DNA of 64,000 nt from Stratiolaelaps scimitus. Lineage: Eukaryota > Arthropoda > Arachnida > Mesostigmata > Laelapidae. The stretch is taken from the NCBI GenBank assembly GCA_019614645.1, contig JABWDB010000008.1:868001-932000 (forward strand), written 5' to 3'. The notes under the pieces were generated by a model. That model did no database searches, was not told the DNA's origin, and saw nothing but the letters and a program-made list of their open reading frames with translations. Below are positions 12,862 to 25,300 of this stretch, piece by piece. Numbering within the stretch: the first letter of the stretch is position 1; each line of letters starts with the position of its first letter. The translations under genes were made by a program, and so were the position numbers.

Positions 12862-14895
12862 AAACTCCGTTCTCTCGGCCCCATCATGCCATATATACCA
12901 CCAGCTATGGGTACACATAAAACACCCTCATCCTCAGTGTTTGAGTGTGTGTGTCTGTGTTTGTGAGTGTGTCTCCCCTGACATGGACCTGTCCAGATGT
13001 CGGCATGTATGTCCACCGTTGGGTCCGTCCCCATCCCTGATGATGGGTGGAGCAGTGCAGAAAACGATGGAGTCAACTCAGCACTCGTTGGCTCGACGAC
13101 GTTTAGCTTCGCCGTTTCTGCCACATAGCCGACAAGCATCTGACTGACATGGCTCGCACAGTACTACGATGAGAGTATGGCGACACCGGCGACGATATCA
13201 AGATGTCGCCTGGTAACGAATCTTGGGCGGACGTTCAACGACGAATGAAGGAACAGCATGGGAAATCGTTGAACAATTTTCAATGGATGCCTTATCGTGT
13301 GATTAATATAATTACCATACTTCGTGAAGTAAGTCTATGAATGTACTGGGTACAGGTAATACTCGAAATAAGTGAACGATAGACGCCGAATGAATTAGCT
13401 ATACATATATCTATGATATAATACCTAACACGCACGGGAAGAACATTGACACACCGTTCCCTCTTATCAGTCTGCATATATATAAATACCACTCTGCATT
13501 TCTATAGATTGGTAATACAACAAAAACGAAACGTAACAACAATAGAAGCATGTCGCTAGAAACGAAGTTAGCCTAAAATATACCCCGTACACAAATATAT
13601 TAAATATACGTATATGGAATATAAGCTGCTCGGTTCAGAAAAGTAGGCGATTGATAACCAGTACCGTGGACGTGTGACACGAACGATGTCGAAGACTTTG
13701 TTTTAGCTTCTGGGTGCAGCTTTGAAGAACCCCATCCGTTCCACAATTGTGTCCACTTTAATCTTCTCCTTTCCCTATCGCTCTTTAATTAATCCGTTAA
13801 TTCAAACGGACCATAATGTTTAGATTTTTTATGATACCCATATTTTTACCTCGTGTGTCAAATTGCGGCCATTACGCAATCACCACGATAACTGGGACGG
13901 TTGACGACCTGAGCAGGGCAGAATATTCCTTTGTATCAATTGCAATACAATTGCGCTGTTCAGACACGTATGGTGATTCTGCTGAACGAGCAAACCTGTA
14001 TTGACACCACTCTGTTACCTAATCCTGTCACTTGGATGTCAATAAAGTGTAAATAAAGCCATTTGATTTTTTTACCATCCTAAAATATAATGACGGATGT
14101 GTGAAGACAAACGCCATCTACGCAGGATACAGTGATTATGTTGATTCGTGCCATATTCATATGTAGTCCCACAGTTCGTTTCAGCTCCACCCGAGTCGGT
14201 CCAGCGAGCTCGACTCAGAAGGGACTTTGGGGCGTGATGGGCTTTTCCGAGTAATTCCTTAGAAAAAACAAAATATATTGCGGCACGACTATTCTTAGAA
14301 TTGCTTTTGGTCGATGCAAAGAATCGATCGTTGCTGTGATCTGCGGAGTCGTTCCTTTTAGGAACTCTCGAAATTGAAACACGTCGTTCCCCAGCAACGC
14401 TTTGCAATGACACTTGACGCGTGTGCGACTTTGAACGCGCTCGCAGCCCGAGGCCGTATCAAGCATCCCTTCGAAGTGGATTAGTGCCGCTTCGATTCGC
14501 AAATTGAAGCTTTACTTGCGAAACAAATGCGAATTTCGGCTATAAAAAAAGGCTAATTCCGAGACGTCCGCTGGCATCGATATGTCGTGTTAAAGAAGGA
14601 CAGAAATCAACCCACAAAAGTGCGACAAAGTAGCCAGTGCCGCCAGACAGTCGCGGCATTTCGTCATACGGAGTCGAAGTGACTGATCCCATCAATCTAT
14701 CCGCCTGAATGCTGGTACCAGCCATGTCGTTGACTGCTACATATGAATTGACGACTGTCCAGTGTGACTTGCTTGTATACCGTGTTAATAATCCTGGTCT
14801 GGACTAATCGATCCGAGCATCGACGGTCTAGTTCCATTTGAGTGATATTTCCCTGGCGTCATACAATATACACTCTTAGTTGGCAGATAATGCCT

Positions 14896-15030
14896 ATCGA
14901 ACCCAGTGGCGTGGTGCATGCGTGTGTGTCTTTCAATCAGGATGTGCAACAGGTAGGTGCATACACGGGTCTGATCCCCACCGTTGAACATTTGCATTTA
15001 AGAAGGGGTTCGTTTTATGAAGCAATGCAA
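14896..15030 (+). mobile_element. SINE-like element, 3'-truncated copy
   Basis: Plus orientation: ATCGAACCCAGTGGCGTGG (box A region), then box B-like GGGTCTGATCCCC at about 14967-14979. It then follows the body (GTTGAACATTTGCATTTAAG) and diverges near 15030 without the CAGCCCG 3' segment. Confidence 0.65.
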
Positions 15031-17375
15031 TTTTTTGTGTAAATCTGTGCGGCGCGCTGTGTGCTCGAGCGATACAATATGTTGATATGTAATATATTGC
15101 ATTATTATGAAAGAGAAACAACTTGTTTTTGAGGCCTCGGGCACGCCATTATGCACGTAATGCTAATTAGATGAAGCAGCGGTGAATATATATATATATA
15201 TATGTTGTATAGAAATTACGCTGTGAGAGATCTGGGCCGAGATCTGGATACTGCGGGTTAATTCCAGACAATGATTTAACTAAACAAGCAGAGATAAGCA
15301 GAGGTTGAAATTTATAATAGAAAGTACCGCGGTCTGTCTCCGTGGCATTAGCACGAATATACGGTCCGTAAGCAGCAAGTGAGTCGTTGTATATATTTGG
15401 CTCAGTATTTCATTTGTAAATAACTGATCCATTCAGCGCATGTCTATGACTTGTGAAACAATGTTGAACATTTCTGACACCTTCTACGAATTGGCCGACA
15501 TATCGATTATCGGCGTCTATATCTATTATATTTGGCATCGCATCGGATAAGCGGAGGAGTCGATGATCCCCTGAGCGTGTGAGAAGATGCAGGTTTTAAA
15601 AGCTAATACGGTATCAAAGAACAGGCAGAAAGAATGGAGAAAATATAAATACAGACCCACATATTTACCCCACAGAAACTACCTCAACACTGCTCCTGGT
15701 TCTGTTCCTATACCTTGTATAGCACAGCTGCTGAATAGCATTCAGCAGGGATTCGCTGTGGCCGTCAAACAAAGATTCAAATTTGAAGACCAACAATGAA
15801 AACACGAAAAACAACCTCACACCAAAGTATTATAATAGTCAGAAAAGCAGATCCACATTTCGAGGCTCCACAACGACAGTAAGCGTGGATAGCTGATGAA
15901 GGTAAAAGATAGCTGCGCACTTCGTGGTGTACACTAATATCGATGCGTGTGAATCTACAAAACGAGATACAACACCGACGGTGGTTCGAGGGTGGGCAAA
16001 CCATTAGCGAGATCGAGGAGGCAGTGTCGATCAAACTCCACAATTGAAGCCAATACTATTCACTTATGGTGTTTGTCTACGGGGACGCATAACGATGTGC
16101 TTTTCATATTTCATAGATATTTTCGCACAAACTCCAGACCAACGTAGATGGCAGAACTGTTTGTGTATCGAAAATGAATCGTAGAATCCTTATCCACCGG
16201 CAAGATCGACGAAAAAAAGCCAAGTCCGATCGATCCGTCTTGCGGTATGGGCTATATCTATTCACACTGTTGCTGTTCGTCTCGCGTTGTTCCGCAAACG
16301 TTCGGTGTTTGGTTGCAGTCCGAGATGGCTGGCAACGGAGTCGTTTTGCCCACCCCCGGCGATTGTTACTGCTCGCGTAGCTCTGTGCCGCTGGCCCCGT
16401 TCATACGTTCGTACGTAAGCATACGTCAGCGTTCAGGGTAATTCATCGCTGCTGCGCCGACTACAAATGGTCTCTCGCGGCTGTTTGTTACCGACGCTAC
16501 TGCAACTCGTGCCCGCGTCTTCGAACGACAAGATGTCAATATTTACGGCAAGTGAAAATCAATTCGTAAATATTGAACAGGTGTGCGAAAATTTATGTCC
16601 GCATCTCTTCGTTCACGTGTTTCTCGTTCGCGTCCTCAACGTTGTTTACTCTTCAGTAAATACACACGTGTAGAGAGGTCTCGCGCTTGCGGCTTCTGGT
16701 TCGCTGAGGCAGAGCTAATTGACAGGCAATCACAGTGTTTTAGCCTGTTCGCTATCTGCCTCCCGCTCGTTCGATACGATCCAAACGAAATCAGCGAACG
16801 AGAGTGAGGTGACGATGAGACCATTCATTAATGTACGCTGACGTGATGATCGACGAGAATTGAGCGTAAACGGCGAGCAAGTCGATTAGCCTCATGATTT
16901 GTCTTTGTGTTAGCGGTTATATACAAAAGCCATATATTTGCATGCGTGTTTCTATGGTTCGGCCTCCACGGGGTAGTCGTTCATGGGGGGAACATTTCTG
17001 AATTATATATTTGTATGCGAGTTGTCGAGCATTCGTTGTATGACAAAATGACAGAGAAATGCTGATTTGAAATCCAATGGTTTTTGTTTCTGCCTGAAAT
17101 GGGCTTCACGTATTTTATTCGGCATTGCAACTTAACTTCAAACTGGGGACTTCTCAGAGTGCTTCTCAGGGTGCCGAGGCACTGATACGCCGGAAACTAT
17201 ATATCATAGCGCAGATCATGAGACGCGAAGTGGCGCAATGGCTCTCAAAGTCCCAAACGTGAAGGAGGAAACGGAACGCGATAAAGAAAGAAATAGATAG
17301 ATATCTAGATAGAGAACATACTACGCAAACAAAATGAAACACTATGTATAGGGACATTCGTGTAATTTACAGTAG
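15031..17375. other. No gene seen
   Basis: Short frames only. The tract 16170-16800 is stop-poor in several frames. (TA)8 lies at 15188-15203. Confidence 0.45.
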
Positions 17376-18700
17376 GTGGATGATGGGACCCTCCCTCGAA
17401 GGGAATTTTCTCCATTTCTGCTGAAAACAGAGAAAGGCAAAGTCACCGATCTTCCCTTCTTGAATTCACTCGCACGTCTATGTGATTTTTCGGTGGGGGA
17501 GGCTGATTTCGGTGGTTGTTGTTGTTTTTTTTCGAGTGATTCCCCGCTGAGTCGACATCATGATGCGAGCGCGGAGTAGACATGACATGGAGTCGCCAAC
17601 TGCAGAAGAACTCGAAGGGTGCTGGCCCAGTGTGGAGCGACGACCCAGCGTCAGAAGGGAGTTGAAGGCGAGCGAATTGCATCGCCTTTTTCGAGCACAA
17701 TTTCCGCCCGATCGTCTCCGTCGCGTTCTGGCCATGACACAGCGAAGCTCTGCCAGCGCTCGCTGTGCGCAACAGCACTGTAACGACAACAACTGAACAA
17801 GCTAACAACAAGCACTTATCTAAGCAGGGCAATTGCTTACGATGTCGCCGTTGTTGTTGTTGTCGCCGCCGCTGCCGCCACCGCCACCGCTGCTTCTGCA
17901 GCTACTTCTGCTTGATGGTCTCCTCTGTTCTGCAGAAACGAAAACCCGTCCCCGTGGCGTTGCCGTTGTCGCCCTCGTGGCCGGCGATCGTTCTCGCTAT
18001 TTCGCGCTGCCGACCAAAATGGTAGCAGTGTATATTTGGTTTGTGCACAATCGCCAGTCACCCACCGGTAGGATGAAGCGGCAGCGGCGGCGGCAGGGTT
18101 GGGGTCGAGTGCGGCTGCTAGTCATACGAACTCCCGTTGATTCTAACCGGTGAGTGACACCGACACGACTTCGGATGAAACCAGACGACTGGCCCGTATG
18201 GTGGCCCAACGACTGGCTTGCAATCAGATCAATTGTGTGGACGACGCCTGCGCGCGTTGACTCCGCGAGTGAAGTCGAGCATGGAGGGAGAAGGTGGGAA
18301 GAAAAGCCATGGGCCATCGGCTCTCTCATCGGCGTTGGATCGTCCGCCTCAAGTGGTGCTACAATGATGCCCACCAACGTGATGCCGTCGATGGTGGACT
18401 TCAGCCTGTGTTCAGTCTGTCTCTGCGGCGATTGCGACCCGCTGTATACGTATGTATTTCACCGATTGTGGCAATTCGTCGAGGGCGTATACTCACTTGG
18501 CTGGCGTACGTCCGACCAAGATGAAAACTGCCGCTGTGCATTGTCAGCACCCACTATCCAGGACGTCGCATGACGACAGGACGTCGTACAATTCGCGGCG
18601 GCTGCTGCTGCTGCTGCTGGCGGCTGAGTTGTTGCTTTCCGCCCAAAGCGAGTGACTGATTGTGATCACTACGATTATGAGCCGACACAGCCGCCCCTCC
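17376..18700. promoter_or_regulatory. GC-rich island with CTG/CCG triplet runs
   Basis: This is a compositionally distinct block with few stops on either strand. It has triplet runs at about 17846-17893 (GTT/GCC types) and an uninterrupted CTG run at about 18603-18620. It could be a promoter and 5'UTR or decayed coding DNA. No transcription start element is evident. Confidence 0.2.
17833..18149 (+). CDS. Candidate exon in GC-rich island with GTGAGT donor
   Basis: The frame from ATG 17833 (or ATG 17842) runs into a Leu/Pro-rich segment encoded by CTG/CCG-type triplets, then a basic stretch (GRMKRQRRRQGW). A consensus donor ACCG|GTGAGT sits at 18149/18150, just before the frame's own stop. The Leu-rich start would mimic a signal sequence but may simply reflect GCC/GTT triplet repeats. 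The same island is open in several frames on both strands. No family is recognised. Confidence 0.2.
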
Positions 18701-19950
18701 CGCCATTGTCCATGCAACTACTTGATCTGGTAGTTTATTTGTTTTCAAGTCTACTCGCAACAGCTATAACGGGAAATCATTTACTGTTGACAGCGTATGA
18801 ATGATTTACTGTTAGTATATATAGAATATTGAGTTTTCGAGAATCGATGTCTACTAGACCGCTGACGGTGATATATGCTCGAAACAGGGTCGGTGTTTGC
18901 CTTCCTGATACGTATGTACACATGTACGATAATAATTTGTCGTGTCACTCAGAGATCGAGATTGGTTCTAAAAAGAATCGTTTTTTTTTTGAACATCATC
19001 TACATTATTCAATCCGACGCCCAAAGAAGCCTTTGTCCGGGAGGGGTCTTAAGAAGCGCATCAACGCATGAAAACGGTATAGACGTGTCTATCGTTTGCT
19101 GATACGGACTGGCCCGGTTACGCATAATTCGCCATATAGGGGACGCATGGTCGCACGTAGTGCAATGTATACACTTCACTAGAAAAAAAACGAGATTTTT
19201 TACCAAGCAAGTGCTTAATGATTGCTGATCTTTCAGACAAGTGCCCTCTCATCCGAGATCTATTTGCGAAAATTGTACTGAATCCGCTGTCTCGTCTCGA
19301 GGATGCTCAGGTGATGCGTTAGCGTACTGGTTTCCTCTGGTCTTCAGTAGATGTATAATCGAAACTCGCAGGTCTTGACTTTTCCAGGCTAGGCTGTTAC
19401 TATATTTTTTACTATTCAAATCCAATGACTCTTTAATCGTGTTTAGTTTTTGCTCACATTGATTTTTGTCTACTGCTATCAAAGACATAGCATTGGAGAA
19501 AATTATACATTCCCGGGGAATGAATGAAGTTGGATGAAAAATCTTGAATAATAGAAAAAAAACCGCTCTAAATTACTATCGGACCTATTCTGTATTTAGT
19601 GACAATACGATGTACGAAGAAAAAGTACGCTCTTGACAGTGAGACTACTGCCCGTGTGTGGGGTCTAATATTGCTCTGACCCGACGAACACTACGAATCT
19701 GGTAACACTTCGATTCATGTGCTCGACATCATTCACTACAAGATCCATATTCGATTTGTAATCGTAAGTATCAAACAAAGCCACATGTTCCACCCGCTCT
19801 CCTTCAGATTACCACACCGCTGGGGATACGAAGACATCCGTCAAAAAATCACCTCTTTAAAGTAGAGCTCTTTTTTTCGTACGTACGCTATTCAAGATAC
19901 CGGATGTGGAACATCGGGCGTTCGGCAAACATCCACATCGTGCCGATTAG

Positions 19951-20170
19951 CCTGACGAGCAGTGTACCGCCCCGGCGCGATACCGCCGGTGGGCGGAACG
20001 ATACCGTCGACTAAGGGGAATTCGCTATTTGGAAATTTCCTACGTCGACGTGTGCGGTCCCGACGTCAGTTGTCACGCTCTGAAGCATCCAAAGCTAGAG
20101 GTCTGCCAAATAGCTTGCTTGCTTGCTTGCCTGCCTACCACGAAGTCTATTCTGCCAAGACGAAGCATAC
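19951..20170 (+). CDS. Candidate internal exon, Cys-rich, with GTAAGT donor
   Basis: The frame opens after TAG at 19948-19950 and stays open through the near-perfect donor CATAC|GTAAGTG at 20170/20171. The translation contains YVDVCGPDVSCHALKHP followed by a Cys/Leu-rich stretch partly produced by a (TTGC)n microsatellite. The acceptor would be GATTAG|CCT, which has only a weak pyrimidine tract. There is no Met, so it would have to be internal. No family is recognised. Confidence 0.15.
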
Positions 20171-20731
20171 GTAAGTGCCTGATGTAAGCGCCCACGGTGG
20201 CCGGAGTGCGACAAATGAAGTCTTAAGATGGGCCAACCCCTGAGATAACCACACCTCAAGCTACCCGGTTGCCCTGCCGGTGTCGGGCCCCTATATATAT
20301 ATATATCTCGGTGGGATACGGTAGACGGTGCTGGGCAACAGCGGTGTCATACACGATCAAAGACGCCGGACGAAGCTGTGCGGCGTATAGATCAAGTACA
20401 ATAGAATGATCTTCATTAGGTGTCTGTCTGTATTTCGATAAATCGTTTCAAATCGAACCGCGCTACAGATCATGATCGGTCGACGGCTAATTTTCTCCCC
20501 ACGACTTAATTATTTTGATTGATGAGATCTCTACGGGTGTTTTCATTTTACAGATGACAAACCTAACAAATCGTATCTATGTTCTTAAACTTGAGTAAAT
20601 TAAATGAATCACAGTGAATAGAACACATTATACAACCTGTCGCATATTGACTTGGAGATCTTTCGGAACACAAGCGAGTTGGTTGAAATGGGATTATCGA
20701 TACGATGCTTAGCCACCATTCATATTAATAG

Positions 20732-20912
20732 GTTTTTTTTTCTTTTTTTTTATCATGAGGTTGGAGGAAATCCCGTTATGGGCACCTGGCCTCACATATG
20801 AGGTGTTCACCTAGGTATATTAGTGTCGGACTCCGGACACCAATTAAAACCCCGAACCGGTTGCTAGCTTGATCCACTGTGCAGGAACTGTGCACGAGGA
20901 ATACTTCTGACG
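20732..20912 (-). mobile_element. Poly(A)-tailed retroposon with 13-bp TSD
   Basis: A 181-bp insertion flanked by a perfect repeat TTCATATTAATAG (20719-20731 and 20913-20925). The left end is a T-rich run (20732-20750), so the element points to the minus strand with a 3' poly(A) tail. The body includes CCGAACCGGTT and a GGCCTCAC...GTGAGG-type fold. It has no ORF. It could be a SINE or the 3' end of a truncated LINE; no family name is assigned. Confidence 0.75.
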
Positions 20913-21184
20913 TTCATATTAATAGTCAGATTCGTTTATTGACGACTGGCGCCACAATGTAAGCGACGTTTGCAATGGGATGAATTCATTTTTTTCGTGT
21001 AACATAACAACGACGAAAATATATGGCACTGTTGCTATTCAGTTGACGGGTGGCGCCTTCGCTGGAAAAATGAGTCATTTTGACAGAACAGTTAGCTACT
21101 GGAGATACAAGACCGAGGGTTTCTCAATTTAGTATCTTTTGAGATGTCCTGATATTCTATGATATTATTGTTTCATAAACAACA

Positions 21185-21436
21185 TACATAAGTCACCAGT
21201 CGTTCACTGTACGTACACTGAAACGTCAACTGTACCAATATTGTCCAATTCGAGCAACTATCCGAGATTTCCTACCGTCGTGCTCAGCTTACTGCTTGAT
21301 CACAGACGGATACATAAGTCACCAGTCGTTCACTGTACGTACACTGAAACGTCAACTGTACCAATATTGTCCAATTCGAGCAACTATCCGAGATTTCCTA
21401 CCGTCGTGCTCAGCTTACTGCTTGATCACAGACGGA
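21185..21436. repeat. Exact tandem duplication, 126 bp x 2
   Basis: Positions 21185-21310 and 21311-21436 are identical by eye. The duplication duplicates one short frame but does not create a plausible gene. The perfect identity implies recent origin or an assembly artefact. Confidence 0.9.
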
Positions 21437-23690
21437 TAAGCTCAACGGGATAAAATTGGATAGTCTGCCTCGGGTGTAGTCGTTTCCGAGGACGTAGCAG
21501 TTTCGGGCAGCCTTTGAGCCTCTTTGCGCACTTCTGTATCCTCCAACGCCATGGCAAATTCGAGTAGCATTCTCTCACCGCTCCGCTGGGTCTAGCTAGA
21601 CTGTTGTTAGGTGAGCTTATGAAAAAATCGGCCGTGCGTTTAGGAGTACCGCGTAGTATCGTGGCATAATGCGGCATATTCCGGAATCGTAATCTCGGGA
21701 ATGCGGTGACCACAAAACAACGACAGGATGCGTGGAACCAGGACGGGTGGTTTCATTCGAAGTAGTGTTCAGTGTACCGACTGCGATACACGCCCCCAGC
21801 TGTATCTTACCCTCGGCCAAAGAGAATACTCTACCTGACTGCCTGTACTGTAATCGAGTCGCATGCATAAATACCGCCGAGATGGCCGCTTTCAATTATT
21901 AAGTATTATATGTATATTCTACAAGTGTTGTTTTCCTTCTGGATGCCGTTGCTTTATACTAATCAGCTTGCATATATTCAGCTTCGGGTTTTTCGGGCGG
22001 TTTTCATATATCCATGATTACTTTCCAAGATAATATTACACGTATGTGGTGCAGACATGCAGCATTGCACCAACACGGACTAAACACGGCGTTCGTCAAA
22101 CAGGAATATCGATCATTTCGGAATCCGCCGCTGTAACTTACATCTGTGTTTGTTTAAAATCACCGAGCAAGCAAAGAGTCTATATCGACATTGCAGACCA
22201 CTTGATTTATTCGGGGCACCAGTCAATCAGAATGCGCACCCGTCCGCCCGTATCACCGATACTTCACGGTGTTCTATTTGTTAATATAGTCGTGCAATGA
22301 GAAGGGGAAACCACTTCTTATCTGAAGATCAACTCTTCAAAACAATGAGCTGTTCTCGTATCAAACTCAATCGAACAATGTTATCTTATCTCGGTCGGTG
22401 CATAAGAAAGTCGTTCCAGTTTTTCAGCGAGCCCGACCTTATGTCTCGGAGGTCTATTGGGCCAACCCATTCTTGTTTTGACTCTATCTAAGCAAGGTAG
22501 ACTGATGTTGGTACGAATTCACAATCGCAGATACATCCATCTGAGCACCACTGCCATAGGCTCAATGGATATCCAATATGAAGCCACTTTCGGCCTTTGT
22601 TTGAGCGTAATAAAATGAAAAATAGGAAAATTCTCACGAAATTGAACTTCTCCCGATCGCCTCGAGCAAGTTGATTTCATTCTTCTTCTTGCGAAGCTGA
22701 CGCACGAACGGCTACTGGATACCCCCGCGAGAGAGCTACATATATCTATATTTAGACCCACATAGACCTTGCAGTGGATGGTTGTGCGAGGTTTGTCTCT
22801 AACTCGCGCACAGCAGCATGCGCTCATTTGGAAAGATCAACTTTAAACAAGAACGAGTATGTCACCACGTGAACGCTAACGGAGCGGGGAAAATGTCGAT
22901 CTGACGGATTGAACTAGTTATAAAATCAGAACGGTGGTTGTTCACAGCCAACACACATACACACATAAAAGTTCGAAGGCACGTATAGAGTTTCTGCATT
23001 TCGTTTTTTGAATATGCCGAATGCGGGGAAGAGTGGTGGCTACGGGGACAGTCTATATTTTGTCCTCGTGTTTGTTATAGATTGCTCGAAGAAGTCATCC
23101 GGAACTAAGGCGTATCTGGCGAATCTTCAACTAAATACCGCATCGATACATATGTGTCTTAAACTAAATATTTACCGGCTGACTGTCAGCCAGCATGTAG
23201 CGTCCACGAGTGCCGTTGCATTGCATCGTATGTGAACCGGAGATCAACGGGGCGAGATGCCCGGCGTTGCCTTACCGCCATCTCGGTGGACGCCGTAATA
23301 AAAACGAGTGAATCTCCATCAAAAGCTCCCAAAAAAAGCGAGAAAGTTCGAGCTAATTGTCCAACGAGAAGACAACGGGCGAAGATAAAAATGAAACATT
23401 CCTAAATAGTATATAAAGAGAGAGAGAGAGTTATATAAAAATGAAAAATCAGATGTTACGAGATGATCTATCGTATACACACATCACAGCGTGATCTACA
23501 AATTGAATACTTGTGTTCTAGAGAATAGCTCTGCAGAGGAGAAGGTGATATTTTATGGCAGTAATGATGGTGATATTAGGGAGCTCCTTGTGGAGCGCCA
23601 CATCGTTCTACTACGATGAAGTGGGCCCGAATGGTTTATTTTTAAAGAACATTGTTCATTGTGCACTTCGTTGTCACTTTTCCCTATCTT

Positions 23691-23878
23691 AATAATGTTC
23701 TCGGGCTGACTCTTAGCGAACATTTTTATCGTCAATTACTTTTGCACTACTTCGTAAGATGGACCCCTTCTTAAATGCAAATGTCCAACGGTGGGGATCA
23801 AACCCATGTATGCACCTACCTGTTGCACATCCTGATTGAAAGACACGCACGAATACACCGCATCACCGGGCTTGACGC
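23691..23878 (-). mobile_element. SINE-like element, near full length copy
   Basis: Minus strand: TCAAGCCCGGTGATGCGGT head, box B GGGTTTGATCCCC around 23794-23806, body with GGACATTTGCATTTAAG, and 3' segment CTAAGAGTCAGCCCGAGAAC. It lies about 55 bp from the 46-nt (AT)n tract that starts at 23935. Confidence 0.7.
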
Positions 23879-23930
23879 TTTTCTGTGCCTTACAGAGTTC
23901 GTACCGGACCATTGGGGACAAAACAAATGA

Positions 23931-23934
<4 letters not shown>

Positions 23935-23981
<47 letters not shown>
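23935..23981. repeat. (AT)23 microsatellite
   Basis: Pure AT dinucleotide tract next to a SINE-like copy. Confidence 0.95.
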
Positions 23982-23983
<2 letters not shown>

Positions 23984-25300
23984 GTGCAGCTTGTCGCTCA
24001 CAGCGACAAATAAGATGATTCTAATTATATCAATATCAAAGACTGCGATTTGGCTAGATTTTCTGTCGAAATCGTCCTGCGCTTGACTTTTTCGCTCCTT
24101 TCGTAAGTGGCCAAGGAAGTGATACCGTGATAATGCTGACAATGATAATAATCATGATAATAATAATAATAATACCACTTGTGATATAACTCACCCTTAT
24201 CGAGATCTGCAGGGAAGAAACGCGTGGCTTGTTCAGCGCGAAGACAAAAGCCGGATTAAACAACAAGGCGTGTGACTCAGTCACCGACGACAAACAGCAT
24301 CAGCAGAAACAACGCACCTACAGGAACAACTACACCATCGTATCAGTCGCAGCAGCCGCCACCGCCGCCGCCGCTGCCGCACAAATTCGATAAATTGCGA
24401 TTTGCTCAATTCTGCTCCATAGGGCCTCCGCCTGTTCCATCGGTCTTTGGATCGTCGTCGTGGCCTTCTTGCTCTTCGATTTTTTGGCTTCATCACCCCC
24501 CAGAATTTATGAATCCTTTCCTGTTTCATGGCTCTGCCTCCACCAGCAGTCTTTTCCCCTAAGTTCGTTCTTTCTGTTGAAGCGAAACAAGAGCGTACGA
24601 TGTCTTCGCCCTATTCAGCCCTAACGTCTTCGTTCGATGGCATCGCATCGCCGCTACTCAATTGTGGGTTGGCCCGCACTTGCTGCGTGCATTAGCACCT
24701 CGTTGACACCACCTCACACAGACAGACGCGAACGCGCGCGAATCCCGAGTTAGTCGGCCCTGTGTTACTGTCGAAACCTCGCAGGTACAAACGGCCCTGT
24801 TCGGCAAACTCGGCGAGCTAATTCCCATTTCTCCGTTCGCTCGATGACTGTCGAGGAGCCGCCGCTGGCGGTGGTGAATGTATATATATATATACAAGAT
24901 AATATAGCGGCGAGATTGGTGCCAGGGGTGGCGGACTCGCCGAATCTATGACAATCTGTAGTAAGCTTGATAAATACCTAAGGAATGTTGAGTCCGGTGT
25001 TTCAACTTTGCAGGTAAATATATGACGTTGTCCTGCATGATGATCCATCGCGAGAAATTGAGGGAGAATTTTGCGCGCAGAACACAAACTGCAACTTAGT
25101 GAATACAACGTTTATGTCGCTGCTGTAATTTTTCATATCTTGTAAAAAAAAGCATTTCACCTGAGTGTGTTTAGCTCACTATCCAGCAAAATTACATCTA
25201 ATATTTCTAATAAACGTCCGCCGTTAAAGCGCTTCATGCATTGAAAACTCTGCTATCGCCGACATCCTTATCACTCAATTCACTCATCTCGAAAACGAGT

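Larger units (their letters stand above)
8801..14895. other. No gene seen apart from repeats listed
   Basis: Contains one SINE-like copy, a box B fragment, (AT)10 at 11455-11474, (TAA)n, (GCTA)n and an impure (TG)n at 12943-12975. The minus frame from ATG 13139 (starting MLVGYVAETAKLNVVE) is the most protein-like, but it lacks a good start context or splice sites. Confidence 0.45.
20926..25300. other. No gene seen; repeats and a GC-rich patch
   Basis: Holds the 126-bp tandem duplication, a SINE-like copy, (AT)23, and a GC-rich patch at 24270-24880 with CCG/CAG triplets. A plus frame there (24272-24562) is Pro/Ser-rich low complexity. Confidence 0.45.
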
